Source of the DNA: Carnobacterium mobile DSM 4848
Lineage (GTDB): Bacteria; Bacillota; Bacilli; Lactobacillales; Carnobacteriaceae
Length of the DNA stretch: 64,000 bases
Direction: 5' to 3'
NCBI RefSeq assembly: GCF_000744825.1
Contig: NZ_JQMR01000001.1
Span: 2,341,501-2,405,500, forward strand
The notes under the pieces were generated by a model that saw only the letters and a list, made by a program, of their open reading frames with translations, had not been told where the DNA came from and made no database searches. The first letter of the stretch is position 1. Every line of letters starts with the position of its first letter. This document shows, piece after piece, positions 24,664 through 32,267 of this stretch. Made by a program: the position numbers and the translations under genes.

Positions 24664-26319
24664 ATGACAGTCAAAAGAAAGATAGCCGGAAGTACACTAG
24701 TAGCTTTAACCAGCTTATTAATGGCATGCGGAAACGCAGAGACAGATGGGACAGCAGCATCTAGTTCTCAAAAGAATTCGACTGAACAAACAATTAGTTT
24801 AATGGCTGTCCAAGAAATCGGATCCATGAACAGTCTTTTGTCACAAGATTCTGATGGCTTTACGGCACAAAGTCAAGTTTTTGAAGGACTATATCGGTTA
24901 GATAAAGAAGACAATGTGGTTCCTGCTCTAGCTGTGGACATGCCGGACATCTCTGAAGATGGCTTAACCTATACGATTAAAATGCGAGAAGATTCTAAGT
25001 GGTCTAATGGCACAAAAGTGACAGCACATGATTTTGTATATGCTTGGAAAAAATTGGCTGATCCTGATACAGCAGCTAACTACGCCTTTCTTCTAGATGG
25101 AACTATTTTAAACGGCAGTGAAATCACGTTAGGCAAAAAGCCCGTTGATGAACTTGGAGTAAAAGCAGTAGATGACTATACTTTAGAAATTAAATTACAA
25201 AATCCAACGACTTATTTCTTATCTCTTTTAGCATTTAATCCTTTCTATCCGCAAAATGAAGAGTATGTTGAGTCAGAAGGCGATGCTTATGCCTCAACAA
25301 GTGATCATATGATTTACAATGGACCTTTTACAATGACAGATTGGTCAAATGCTGGGTCAAGTTGGACATTAGTTAAAAATAAAGATTACTGGGATGCAGA
25401 AAATGTTAAAGCAGATGAAATTGATTTCCAAGTTATTAAAGAAACCGGAACAGCATTGAATCTATATGATGCAGGCGAACTGGATCAAGCCGTTATTTCG
25501 GGAGAATACGTAAACCAAAGAAAAAATGATCCGGAATACCTTTCAACACCGAATGCGTATGTTTCTTATTTTAGAATGAACCAATTACGAAATGGTTCAG
25601 ATACTATTTTTGCCAATGAGAATGTTCGAAAAGCTGTAGGGTATGCAGTAGACAAGGAAGCATTGGTAAATAACGTGTTACAAGATGGTTCGGTAGCTAC
25701 TTATGGATTTGTGCCGCATGGCTTTGTTAAAAATCCAGAAACGGGAGAAGATTTCCGGGAAGAAGCAGGAGATTTCCTGGTAACGGATAAAGACCAAGCG
25801 TTAAGTTATTGGAAAGAAGCACAAAAAGAGATAGGTGAAACCATTAAAATTGAATTATTAACAAGTGACGGAGAAGCGGATAAGAAAGTTGCCGAATACT
25901 TGCAAAGTCAATTACAAGATACACTGCCTGGTTTAAACTTAACGATTCGAGCAGTACCGCTGCAAAATTCTATTCAACTCACAAGAAATTCTGATTACGA
26001 TTTAGCATTTGGCCGCTGGGGTCCTGATTACCAAGATCCAATGACGTTCTTAGCTAATCATTTAAGTGGCGGAAATGCCAATTACAGCAACCCAGAATAT
26101 GATGCTTTATTGGAGGAAGCTTCAACAGACCTAGCGAATGAGCCAGAAGCTCGTTGGGAAGCTTTGATCAAGGCAGAAACGATTCTTATTGAAGAAGATG
26201 CGGGTATTGTACCGGTTTATCAACAATCTACAACCGTGCTGCAAAAAAATAATCTAAAAGGAATTGTACAACATAACTTTGGCAGTCCTTATGACTACAA
26301 AGGTGCGTATAAAGAGTAA
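24664..26319 (+). CDS. Oligopeptide ABC transporter substrate-binding lipoprotein (OppA-like)
   Basis: A 551-residue family-5 solute-binding protein. The lipobox LLMACG has Cys22. The mature protein shows the usual OppA blocks: YTIKMREDSKWSNGTKVTAHDFVYAW near residues 105-130, YNGPFTMTDWSNAGSSWTL near 218 and the C-terminal VPVYQQSTTVLQKNNLKG. AAGAGGAGGA precedes the ATG, with a -10-like TATAAT at 24605-24610. There are no Opp permease or ATPase genes nearby, so it must dock onto a transporter encoded elsewhere. It lies 14 bp before a peptidase-like hydrolase gene, an arrangement suggesting peptide uptake and cleavage. Confidence 0.88.
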   Translation: MTVKRKIAGSTLVALTSLLMACGNAETDGTAASSSQKNSTEQTISLMAVQEIGSMNSLLSQDSDGFTAQSQVFEGLYRLDKEDNVVPALAVDMPDISEDGLTYTIKMREDSKWSNGTKVTAHDFVYAWKKLADPDTAANYAFLLDGTILNGSEITLGKKPVDELGVKAVDDYTLEIKLQNPTTYFLSLLAFNPFYPQNEEYVESEGDAYASTSDHMIYNGPFTMTDWSNAGSSWTLVKNKDYWDAENVKADEIDFQVIKETGTALNLYDAGELDQAVISGEYVNQRKNDPEYLSTPNAYVSYFRMNQLRNGSDTIFANENVRKAVGYAVDKEALVNNVLQDGSVATYGFVPHGFVKNPETGEDFREEAGDFLVTDKDQALSYWKEAQKEIGETIKIELLTSDGEADKKVAEYLQSQLQDTLPGLNLTIRAVPLQNSIQLTRNSDYDLAFGRWGPDYQDPMTFLANHLSGGNANYSNPEYDALLEEASTDLANEPEARWEALIKAETILIEEDAGIVPVYQQSTTVLQKNNLKGIVQHNFGSPYDYKGAYKE

Positions 26320-26333
26320 AGAGGTGTTTCTCA

Positions 26334-28427
26334 TTGGAAAAGTATCATTTGTATCAGACAGGAATTAAAGTAGCCACTTTTTCTATTGGAGCAGAAGTGA
26401 AAATCAAACTGTGGGATATTTTTGCTGGAAAGTGGCAGCCAGAGATAGTATTTAATCAAGAACATGAAGAGTTTTTAAAACGCTATGTTCGTGCAGATAT
26501 TGGCTTTATATTAGGGCATCTAGAGCAGTATAAAGCTTTTGTTTCCGAGCAAAGTCATCCTGAATGGGTTAAAACAAGTTGGGGAAGTGTCTATTCAGAA
26601 TGGACTCTAAACCTTTGGGCAGAACGACAAAAAAATGAGCCGCTGGATATTGTTATTCAAGATCAGCAGTTTGTTGGTTTGGTAACGACCAATAGGGAAT
26701 TCACAACTGTTTTTATTAAAGAAGGTTATGAAGATGCGACTATTCTAAAAGAATGGAAAGAACATCAGCTGCTGGTCAATCAGCCATACAGAGTAAAGAA
26801 AATGGACAATGCCATGGTCAAAATGCGCGATGGCGTTCATTTAGCGACTGAAATCTGGCTTCCTGACTCAGAAAAGGCTTCTTATCCCGTTATCATGGCC
26901 AGAACTCCTTATGGAAAAGAACGGTATTCTGAAAGCCATTATCGCTTTGTACAGCGAGGGTATGCAGTCGTACTCCAAGATGTACGCGGTCGGAATGAGT
27001 CAGAAGGAAACTATATCAGCATGGCTCATGAACGTGAAGATGGGGACGATACACTTAACTGGCTGGTTCAGCAAGAATGGTGTGACGGAGAGATTGGAAT
27101 GCTAGGCGGTTCATATGGCGGCTTTGTTCAATGGGCAGCCGCATCTTCTGGAAATCCGCATTTAAAAGCATTGGTTAGCATTGTGACAGCTGGGAGCCCA
27201 TTTGTGGATATGCGTCGTAAAGGAGGAGCCCTTATTTCTGGTGGAATTCCTTTAGGTTTTGCTTTATCAGAGAAAAAATTTAATCCAGACTTGATGATAC
27301 GCGAGGACTGGGCTGAATTAATGAAAATCCGGCCATTAGAAAAAATAGCTGAAGTTGGTCTTGGCCACCCGCTTGAAAGCTTCAATGAAGCACTTAAACA
27401 CAAATCTTATGATGAGTATTGGGATACAATGAACTGGTTTGCTCGTAAAGAAGCCATTAACGTACCAGCCTTGATCATTTCAGGTTGGTACGATGACAAT
27501 GGTGCTGGCACAACAGAAGCTATTCAGGTAACAGCTGCTTATCCAAAGAACAAACGTAAAATCATCTTAGGACCTTGGCTGCATAAAGGCAATGCTAATC
27601 GCGATTTGGGAGATATTGCTTTAGGCAACGCTGCATTAAGGCATGATATTGATTTACAGCATCTCTTGTGGTTTGAACGCTTTTTGAAAAATAACGACAA
27701 TGGTATAGACGCTGGGCCTGCCATTGAATACTATACTGTTAATGAAAATAAATGGAAAACTGCCGCCCAGTGGCCTCCTGAATCTACCCAAGAAGAGACT
27801 TATTATTTAACCAGTACACATGATGCGAGAAGCTCATCAGGAGATGGCAAGTTGGTCAAAGCAAAACCTGAAAGAGAAAAAGAAGATGATTTCGCCTACG
27901 ATCCCGATCATCCTGTACCGCATTTGATTAATTTATCAGAAAATGAGATTTGTTTTCCAAATGATTATCATACAGTTGAAAAACGCCAAGATGTTCTTTG
28001 TTATACAACGGAACCTTTTGTTTCTGAAACGACCATTACAGGTCAAATAAAAGTAGGCTTTTATGCTAAAAGTACTGCAGTCGATACAGACTGGGTCGTT
28101 CGCTTAACAGATGTTTCTCCTAATGGAACTTCAACCAACTTAGCAGAGGGAATATTGTGTGCCCGCTTTAGAGAAAGTTTTAGCCAGCCCTCTTATCTTG
28201 TTCCAAATGAAGTTTATTATTATGAAATTGAAACATCTAAGATTTCTAACCAATTCCATCCTGGTCATCAATTAAGATTGGATATTACAAGCAGCGCGGA
28301 GAATTATATTTTCCCGCACAGCAATACGAAGAAAGGTCCAAATTCGCTTAAAACGATTCCTGCTGATCAGACCATTCTTTCAGGAGGAAAATACCCTTCT
28401 AAAATTACTCTGATGGTAGAAAAATAA
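26334..28427 (+). CDS. CocE/NonD-type alpha/beta hydrolase (peptidase S15-like)
   Basis: A 697-residue hydrolase with three parts: an unusual N-terminal region of about 150 residues without a recognised fold, an S15 alpha/beta-hydrolase core (about 155-440), and a C-terminal beta-rich X-Pro-dipeptidyl-peptidase domain (about 465-690). Likely catalytic residues are Ser in GGSYGGF (about 260), Asp in GWYDDNG (about 387) and His in GPWLHKG (about 417). VKMRDGVHLATEIWLPD marks the start of the core. The start is TTG behind AAAGAGGTG. It has no signal peptide, so it is cytoplasmic. It could be an X-Pro aminopeptidase-like enzyme or an ester hydrolase; the pairing with OppA favours a peptide substrate. 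Confidence 0.8.
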   Translation: MEKYHLYQTGIKVATFSIGAEVKIKLWDIFAGKWQPEIVFNQEHEEFLKRYVRADIGFILGHLEQYKAFVSEQSHPEWVKTSWGSVYSEWTLNLWAERQKNEPLDIVIQDQQFVGLVTTNREFTTVFIKEGYEDATILKEWKEHQLLVNQPYRVKKMDNAMVKMRDGVHLATEIWLPDSEKASYPVIMARTPYGKERYSESHYRFVQRGYAVVLQDVRGRNESEGNYISMAHEREDGDDTLNWLVQQEWCDGEIGMLGGSYGGFVQWAAASSGNPHLKALVSIVTAGSPFVDMRRKGGALISGGIPLGFALSEKKFNPDLMIREDWAELMKIRPLEKIAEVGLGHPLESFNEALKHKSYDEYWDTMNWFARKEAINVPALIISGWYDDNGAGTTEAIQVTAAYPKNKRKIILGPWLHKGNANRDLGDIALGNAALRHDIDLQHLLWFERFLKNNDNGIDAGPAIEYYTVNENKWKTAAQWPPESTQEETYYLTSTHDARSSSGDGKLVKAKPEREKEDDFAYDPDHPVPHLINLSENEICFPNDYHTVEKRQDVLCYTTEPFVSETTITGQIKVGFYAKSTAVDTDWVVRLTDVSPNGTSTNLAEGILCARFRESFSQPSYLVPNEVYYYEIETSKISNQFHPGHQLRLDITSSAENYIFPHSNTKKGPNSLKTIPADQTILSGGKYPSKITLMVEK

Positions 28428-28433
28428 ATGTTA

Positions 28434-28488
28434 GAGAAGTTCGAGTTCTTACTTGCTGGCAGCAGCTAGTTAAAATTCGAACTTCTTT
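28434..28488 (+). terminator. Intrinsic terminator
   Basis: AGAAGTTCGAGTTCTTA pairs imperfectly with TTAAAATTCGAACTTCT, followed by TTTTGTTTTT. An inner GCTGGCAGCAGC palindrome forms the loop. It closes the OppA-hydrolase pair. Confidence 0.75.
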
Positions 28489-28530
28489 TGTTTTTAGCTG
28501 AAATTAAATTGAAACACATTATGTAGTGGT

Positions 28531-28559
28531 TGAAAAATAAAACGATATGCTATATAGTA
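28531..28559 (+). promoter_or_regulatory. Sigma-A type promoter of the adenosyltransferase gene
   Basis: TTGAAA, 17-bp spacer, TATAGT, 38 bp before the GTG start. Confidence 0.6.
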
Positions 28560-28596
28560 TGTGAGTGAGGGAGATAAAAAAGGAGGTGGGTTTTAA

Positions 28597-29181
28597 GTGC
28601 AGATTTATACAAAAAGAGGCGACTATGGAAACACAAATATTATTGGCGGCCGGACAGTTAAAAAAGACTCTACACGAGTCGAAGCTTACGGTACGGTTGA
28701 TGAAGCTAATTCTTTATTAGGGTACATAATTAGTCAAATGAATGAGCAAGAAGAAGCTTTAAAAAATGAACTAGTGGAAATGCAGCAGTATTTATTTGAT
28801 TGTGGAACAGATTTGGCGACGCCCCACGGAAAAAAGGACTATAAGGTAACAGCGGAAATGGTGGAGTGGATCGAGTCGCGAATCGATGTGTATGCAGAAA
28901 TTCCAGATGTAATTGAATCGTTTGTCTTGCCAGGCGGTCATCCTGTGGCAAGTTTGTTGCATATGGCTAGGACAACGGTCAGAAGGGCAGAACGCCGTAT
29001 TGTCAGTTTAGCAGCAGAAGAAGAGACAAATCCGCATGTCAGTATTTTCATGAATCGTTTATCGGATTATCTATTTGCTGTTGCACGTCTGGTCAATCAT
29101 CAAGCTGGGATAAAAGAACCATTGTATGAACGTGGCGGAAAAGTTTTTCACACTTCTTTAACGAAAAAAGATATCCGTTAA
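28597..29181 (+). CDS. Cob(I)alamin adenosyltransferase, PduO type
   Basis: A 194-residue enzyme that transfers the adenosyl group of ATP to cob(I)alamin, giving coenzyme B12. PduO/MMAB signatures are present: YTKRGDYGNT near residues 4-13 (ATP site), RVEAYGTVDEANS near 28-40, SFVLPGGHPVASLLHMARTTVRRAERR near 107-133, and NRLSDYLFAVARLVN near the C-terminus. The start is GTG behind AAAGGAGGTGGG. It lies just upstream of a cobalamin riboswitch and B12 uptake genes, which supports the call. No B12-dependent enzyme is encoded in this window. Confidence 0.92.
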   Translation: MQIYTKRGDYGNTNIIGGRTVKKDSTRVEAYGTVDEANSLLGYIISQMNEQEEALKNELVEMQQYLFDCGTDLATPHGKKDYKVTAEMVEWIESRIDVYAEIPDVIESFVLPGGHPVASLLHMARTTVRRAERRIVSLAAEEETNPHVSIFMNRLSDYLFAVARLVNHQAGIKEPLYERGGKVFHTSLTKKDIR

Positions 29182-29194
29182 AAAACTAAATAAG

Positions 29195-29315
29195 CAATTG
29201 AAAACTGGAAGTTGGTGAAAATCCAACACGGTCCCGCCACTGTAAAAAGCAGCTGCTTTAAGTCAGGTCTTTTTTCAATTGTTTTAAACCGGCTGTTTCG
29301 AGGCAGAACAGCGGG
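29195..29315 (+). promoter_or_regulatory. Cobalamin riboswitch aptamer
   Basis: Conserved blocks of the B12 element are read directly: GGTGAAAATCC, then ACGGTCCCGCCACTGT, then AGTCAGGTC. A P1-like stem pairs CAATTGAAAA (29195-29204) with TTTTTCAATTG (29271-29281). A further hairpin with arms CCGGCTGTT and AACAGCGG lies at 29289-29313 and may make the usual kissing contact. The core is short because the stem after ACTGT is only a small AAAGCAGCTGCTTT hairpin. A terminator follows, so B12 binding probably stops transcription of the uptake genes. Confidence 0.9.
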
Positions 29316-29320
29316 GGAAC

Positions 29321-29352
29321 GCCAACGACAAATTGCCTTGTTGGCTTTTTTT
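29321..29352 (+). terminator. Riboswitch expression-platform terminator
   Basis: GCCAACGACAA pairs with TTGTTGGC, followed by TTTTTTT. It lies immediately after the cobalamin aptamer and before the lipoprotein gene. Confidence 0.85.
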
Positions 29353-29393
29353 GTTTCAAAAATAAGGATATAATTAAATTGGAGGAGTAGAAC

Positions 29394-29825
29394 ATGAAAA
29401 TAAAATTGAAATTAAAGTTAGGAATCATTATCGCAGCTTCGTTAGCATTAGTGGCTTGCAGTGATACGAGTCAAGCACCTGTAAATGAAAGCAGTTCAGT
29501 CTCTTCAAGTGAAATGACTGCCAGCAGTTCAGCTGCAGAAACGGTATCTGTTTCAATCCAATTACAAGAAGAAGGCGAAGATCTGCCTGATGCGAACAAA
29601 GAAATAAAAGCAGAGTCAGGGGAAACGTTGCTAGAAGCAATGAAAAAAACGTATGACCTTACTGAAAAAGATGGGTTTATTTCTGCTATTGAAGGTCATG
29701 AACAAGATGATAAGGCAGGGAAATACTGGTTGTATACTGTCAACGGGGAACAAGCTACTGTTGGAGCAGCTGAGTATGTTTTAGAAAACGGCGATACTAT
29801 CGTGTGGAACTTAGATGGCATGTAA
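29394..29825 (+). CDS. DUF4430 (transcobalamin-like) lipoprotein, probable B12-binding
   Basis: A 143-residue surface lipoprotein. Signal peptide lipobox LVAC with Cys22, then a Ser/Ala-rich linker to about residue 55, then a single DUF4430 domain with GETLLEAMKKTYDLT and GKYWLYTVNGEQATVGAAEYVLENGD in the family order. DUF4430 resembles the C-terminal domain of animal transcobalamin and intrinsic factor. Placement directly behind a cobalamin riboswitch and overlapping an ECF S-component gene makes capture of cobalamin or a cobamide the most likely role. That is inference; no ligand residues are proven. GGAGGAG precedes the ATG. Confidence 0.82.
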   Translation: MKIKLKLKLGIIIAASLALVACSDTSQAPVNESSSVSSSEMTASSSAAETVSVSIQLQEEGEDLPDANKEIKAESGETLLEAMKKTYDLTEKDGFISAIEGHEQDDKAGKYWLYTVNGEQATVGAAEYVLENGDTIVWNLDGM

Positions 29826-30348
29826 AGCTAAACAGCTGTCTATTCAACGACTCACGTTACTTGCAATGATGACGACACTTTGTCAAGTGAGTCGGTTAGT
29901 ATTTCAATTCTTGCCAAATGTTCAGCCAGTGACCGTCATCTTAATCATTTTAACTCTTTCATTAGGAGTCAGTGATGGGTTAATTGTAGCTATTTTATCT
30001 ATCTTTATTTCAAACCTTACATTAGGTATGGGAGTATGGACCATTGCTCAAATCATTTCATTTGTACTGCTTGTTTTAGTGACAGGGGTAGTGATCAAAC
30101 CGTTTTTTAAGCATCTTCCTTTTTTGGTAATGGTGTTATACGCTGTCTTAATGGGTTACTTATATGGTTTTATTATTTCACTCGTTCAAGCCCCGTTCTT
30201 CGACATTCAAAATTTCTGGGTCTATTATATTTCTGGCCTGCCGTTTGATACGTTGCATGCTATAGGCAATGGCGGATTTTATTTAATTTTAGCACCGATC
30301 CTATTCCCATTGTTAAAGAAATTTTCAGAAAAATATTTTAAAGAGTAA
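29815..30348 (+). CDS. ECF transporter S component, probable cobalamin (CbrT-like)
   Basis: A 177-residue membrane protein with about six helices and the pattern of ECF S components: a short basic N-terminus, RLTLLAMMTTLCQVSRLVFQ, an early ISNLTLGMGVWTIAQIISF loop and GLPFDTLHAIGNGGFYLIL. The start overlaps the end of the DUF4430 gene by 11 bases, so translation is probably coupled; the ribosome site is weak. The riboswitch and the lipoprotein indicate B12 uptake. The energising EcfT/EcfA subunits are expected elsewhere in the genome, as for group II ECF systems. Confidence 0.82.
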   Translation: MACKAKQLSIQRLTLLAMMTTLCQVSRLVFQFLPNVQPVTVILIILTLSLGVSDGLIVAILSIFISNLTLGMGVWTIAQIISFVLLVLVTGVVIKPFFKHLPFLVMVLYAVLMGYLYGFIISLVQAPFFDIQNFWVYYISGLPFDTLHAIGNGGFYLILAPILFPLLKKFSEKYFKE

Positions 30349-30389
30349 ATAAAAATAGTGGTCTAAAAAGGATAGTTAGTTAGAAGGAA

Positions 30390-30427
30390 CGCAGAAAATA
30401 CCAAAATGACTTGGTAATTTTTTTGCG
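30390..30427 (+). terminator. Intrinsic terminator
   Basis: CGCAGAAAATACCAA pairs with TTGGTAATTTTTTTGCG over a 6-nt loop. It closes the B12 uptake operon. Confidence 0.75.
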
Positions 30428-30573
30428 TTTTTCTTCTTAGCTTTTTACTTTACAATTAGTTTTTTTAAGCTAATTTTTTGAGATGGAGCAGAAAGAGCCA
30501 AGAAAGGGTACTCTGCCTTTTTTTATCATATGTATGTTAAACTAAATTCAGAGAACTAGCTCTGAATAGCAAA

Positions 30574-30589
30574 ATGATAGCGTTAACTA
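30574..30589. promoter_or_regulatory. Probable cre site upstream of the ROK kinase
   Basis: TGATAGCGTTAACT has one mismatch to TGWAARCGYTWNCW. A separate perfect palindrome, TTCAGAG/CTCTGAA with a 6-nt centre, lies just upstream at 30547-30566 and could be another operator. Both are 60-100 bp before the ROK start codon. Confidence 0.5.
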
Positions 30590-30647
30590 AATGGAACAAT
30601 TGACAAAAGAAATTGGATCAACTAATAGTTCTTAGGAGGGGAAAAAT

Positions 30648-31556
30648 ATGACTCAATACTTAGGAATAGATATTGGCGGTACAGAAATAAAGTATGGTTT
30701 AATCAATGATGAAGGAGAAATAAAAGAAGTTGATAGAAAAAAGACACCATTAGATTCATTAGAAAGTTTTATTGCTATAATGGGTGAAATTTATGATCTT
30801 TATGCAGAACAAATTTCTGGTATGGCTATTAGTATGCCGGGAATTATTCATTCGGAAACAGGATATGCAGTTCATGGCGGAACTTTAGAATACATTAAAA
30901 AGATGAATATGGTTGAACTGTTGGAATCGCGTTGTCCGACTACCATCCATATAGAAAATGATGGCAAAGCAGCGACTTTAGGTGAATTATGGAAAGGCAA
31001 TTTCCAAGGTGTTCAAAATGGTGTCATGCTTGTTTTAGGAACAGGTATTGGCGGCGGAATTCTCTGTAATGGACAATTGGTGAAAGGAAACCATTATTCA
31101 GCTGGAGAGCTTTCCTTTATTAAAACCAATTCAGACAAAAGCGAGGAAGAGGATTATAGGTTTGGATACCAAAACGGGTTAATTAAGTTATTTAAAAACG
31201 TATCAGAACGGTGCAATCTTCCTTTAGATGAAATTGATGGGCATTTAGTCTTTCAATATGCTGATGCAGGAAACGCAGCAGTTTTAGATTGTTTAAACGA
31301 ATATTGCCGTACCTTAGCTATCCAAATTTTTAATTTACAAACGATTTTAGATCCGGAAAAAATTCTGATTAGCGGAGGTGTCAGCAAAGCACCGTTGCTG
31401 ATTGAATTGATCAATAAACAAGTCACAGAAGTATTCCGCGAAAAAAATACAGAACTGTTTGATCCACCTATGATAGAAAAAAGCCGTCACGGTAATAAAG
31501 CCAATATCATTGGAGCACTATACAATTACAAATTAAATGAAGACATTCTAGTCTAA
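30648..31556 (+). CDS. ROK family sugar kinase
   Basis: A 302-residue kinase of the ROK family. The N-terminal phosphate-binding motif is GIDIGGTEIKYGLIN (residues 5-19), and GTGIGGGILCNGQLVKG follows near 130-146. The zinc-binding CxCGxxGCxE motif found in most ROK proteins is absent; the segment after SAGELSFI goes directly into a charged loop. Some ROK kinases such as beta-glucoside kinases also depart from that motif, so the substrate could be glucose, a phospho-linked glucoside or an amino sugar. TAGGAGGGG precedes the ATG. It is a single gene with a probable cre site, fitting sugar catabolism. Confidence 0.82.
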   Translation: MTQYLGIDIGGTEIKYGLINDEGEIKEVDRKKTPLDSLESFIAIMGEIYDLYAEQISGMAISMPGIIHSETGYAVHGGTLEYIKKMNMVELLESRCPTTIHIENDGKAATLGELWKGNFQGVQNGVMLVLGTGIGGGILCNGQLVKGNHYSAGELSFIKTNSDKSEEEDYRFGYQNGLIKLFKNVSERCNLPLDEIDGHLVFQYADAGNAAVLDCLNEYCRTLAIQIFNLQTILDPEKILISGGVSKAPLLIELINKQVTEVFREKNTELFDPPMIEKSRHGNKANIIGALYNYKLNEDILV

Positions 31557-31614
31557 GCGGGCTTCACTGGACTAGGAAATCTTATAGGTATTCATGAGAG
31601 AGGAGCGCTATTTG

Positions 31615-31650
31615 ATGGCGACTTTCGATATTTTTGGTTTGAAAAAATGA
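31615..31650 (+). CDS. Possible 11-codon micropeptide ORF
   Basis: The sequence MATFDIFGLKK is preceded by GAGAGGAGCG at usable spacing, 59 bp after the ROK kinase stop and just before the shared terminator. The good ribosome site is the only reason to note it; so short a frame can easily arise by chance. Confidence 0.15.
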   Translation: MATFDIFGLKK

Positions 31651-31665
31651 CAATTAAAAAAAAGT

Positions 31666-31693
31666 GGAACAAAAGAATGTCATCTTTTGTTCC
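31666..31693. terminator. Bidirectional terminator
   Basis: GGAACAAAAGA pairs with TCTTTTGTTCC over a short ATGTCA loop, with A and T runs on either side. It lies between the convergent ROK kinase and flotillin operons. Confidence 0.8.
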
Positions 31694-31703
31694 AGCCTTT
31701 TTT

Positions 31704-32267
31704 CTATCTATAGGGTCTCATAGAGCGAGGTTTGTCTAATATTTCTTTATAGACAATTCCTTTTAACAACTCTTTTTGACGAGCAGATTGTCTTTTGCGT
31801 TTCTTTTTATGTGTTTTTGAATGAACGAAATCATTGATCGGTTGTATTCTAGTGTCTAAAACTGGAGTGTTGATTTGTCTGATTGGACTTTCAGCTTGAA
31901 CAGACACTTTTTGGTTTTCTGTTTTAGAAACGATTGATTTTTCATAATTAGACTGACGGGAGTTTGCCGGTACAGCAGAAGCATTTCGTCGTCCTGTACG
32001 GGTTTGCTGGATCCGTTTTGCTTCTTGTTCAATCGCTCGCATTTTATCTTGCGAACGCCCAGCGTTATTATTCTTTGTTGGGGCATTCCGCAGTCTTTCT
32101 TTTTCCTGATTCACTTCATTAACGAGACGCTGATAATTAGACAGTTGCCCTTTTTTTCTAGCTGCTTGTTGTTTGAAGATCGCTTTGCTGATAGATTGAA
32201 CAATTGAAATCACGAATAGAATCGGAATAAGAACACTTAAAAAACTAAAAATTCCAAAAATACCCAT
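31704..32267 (-). CDS. Hypothetical membrane-anchored basic protein of the flotillin operon
   Basis: I do not recognise a family. The 187-residue protein has one N-terminal membrane helix (about residues 5-27). A strongly basic, probably disordered cytoplasmic or surface region follows (SNYQRLVNEVNQEKERLRNA, then long Arg/Lys/Ser/Asn-rich stretches, ending KRKRQSARQKELLKGIVYKE). Its ATG overlaps the floA stop (TAATG), so translation is coupled to that of the flotillin. The position corresponds to the third gene of the B. subtilis yqeZ-yqfA-yqfB operon, but the protein is not an obvious YqfB. A raft-associated or flotillin-partner role is inferred from coupling only. Confidence 0.75.
   Translation of the reverse strand: MGIFGIFSFLSVLIPILFVISIVQSISKAIFKQQAARKKGQLSNYQRLVNEVNQEKERLRNAPTKNNNAGRSQDKMRAIEQEAKRIQQTRTGRRNASAVPANSRQSNYEKSIVSKTENQKVSVQAESPIRQINTPVLDTRIQPINDFVHSKTHKKKRKRQSARQKELLKGIVYKEILDKPRSMRPYR

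Noticed and set aside
30600-30628. TTGACA-17-TAATAG promoter before the ROK kinase
   Set aside because: Transcription would begin on top of the ribosome site, so it is unlikely to be the working promoter.
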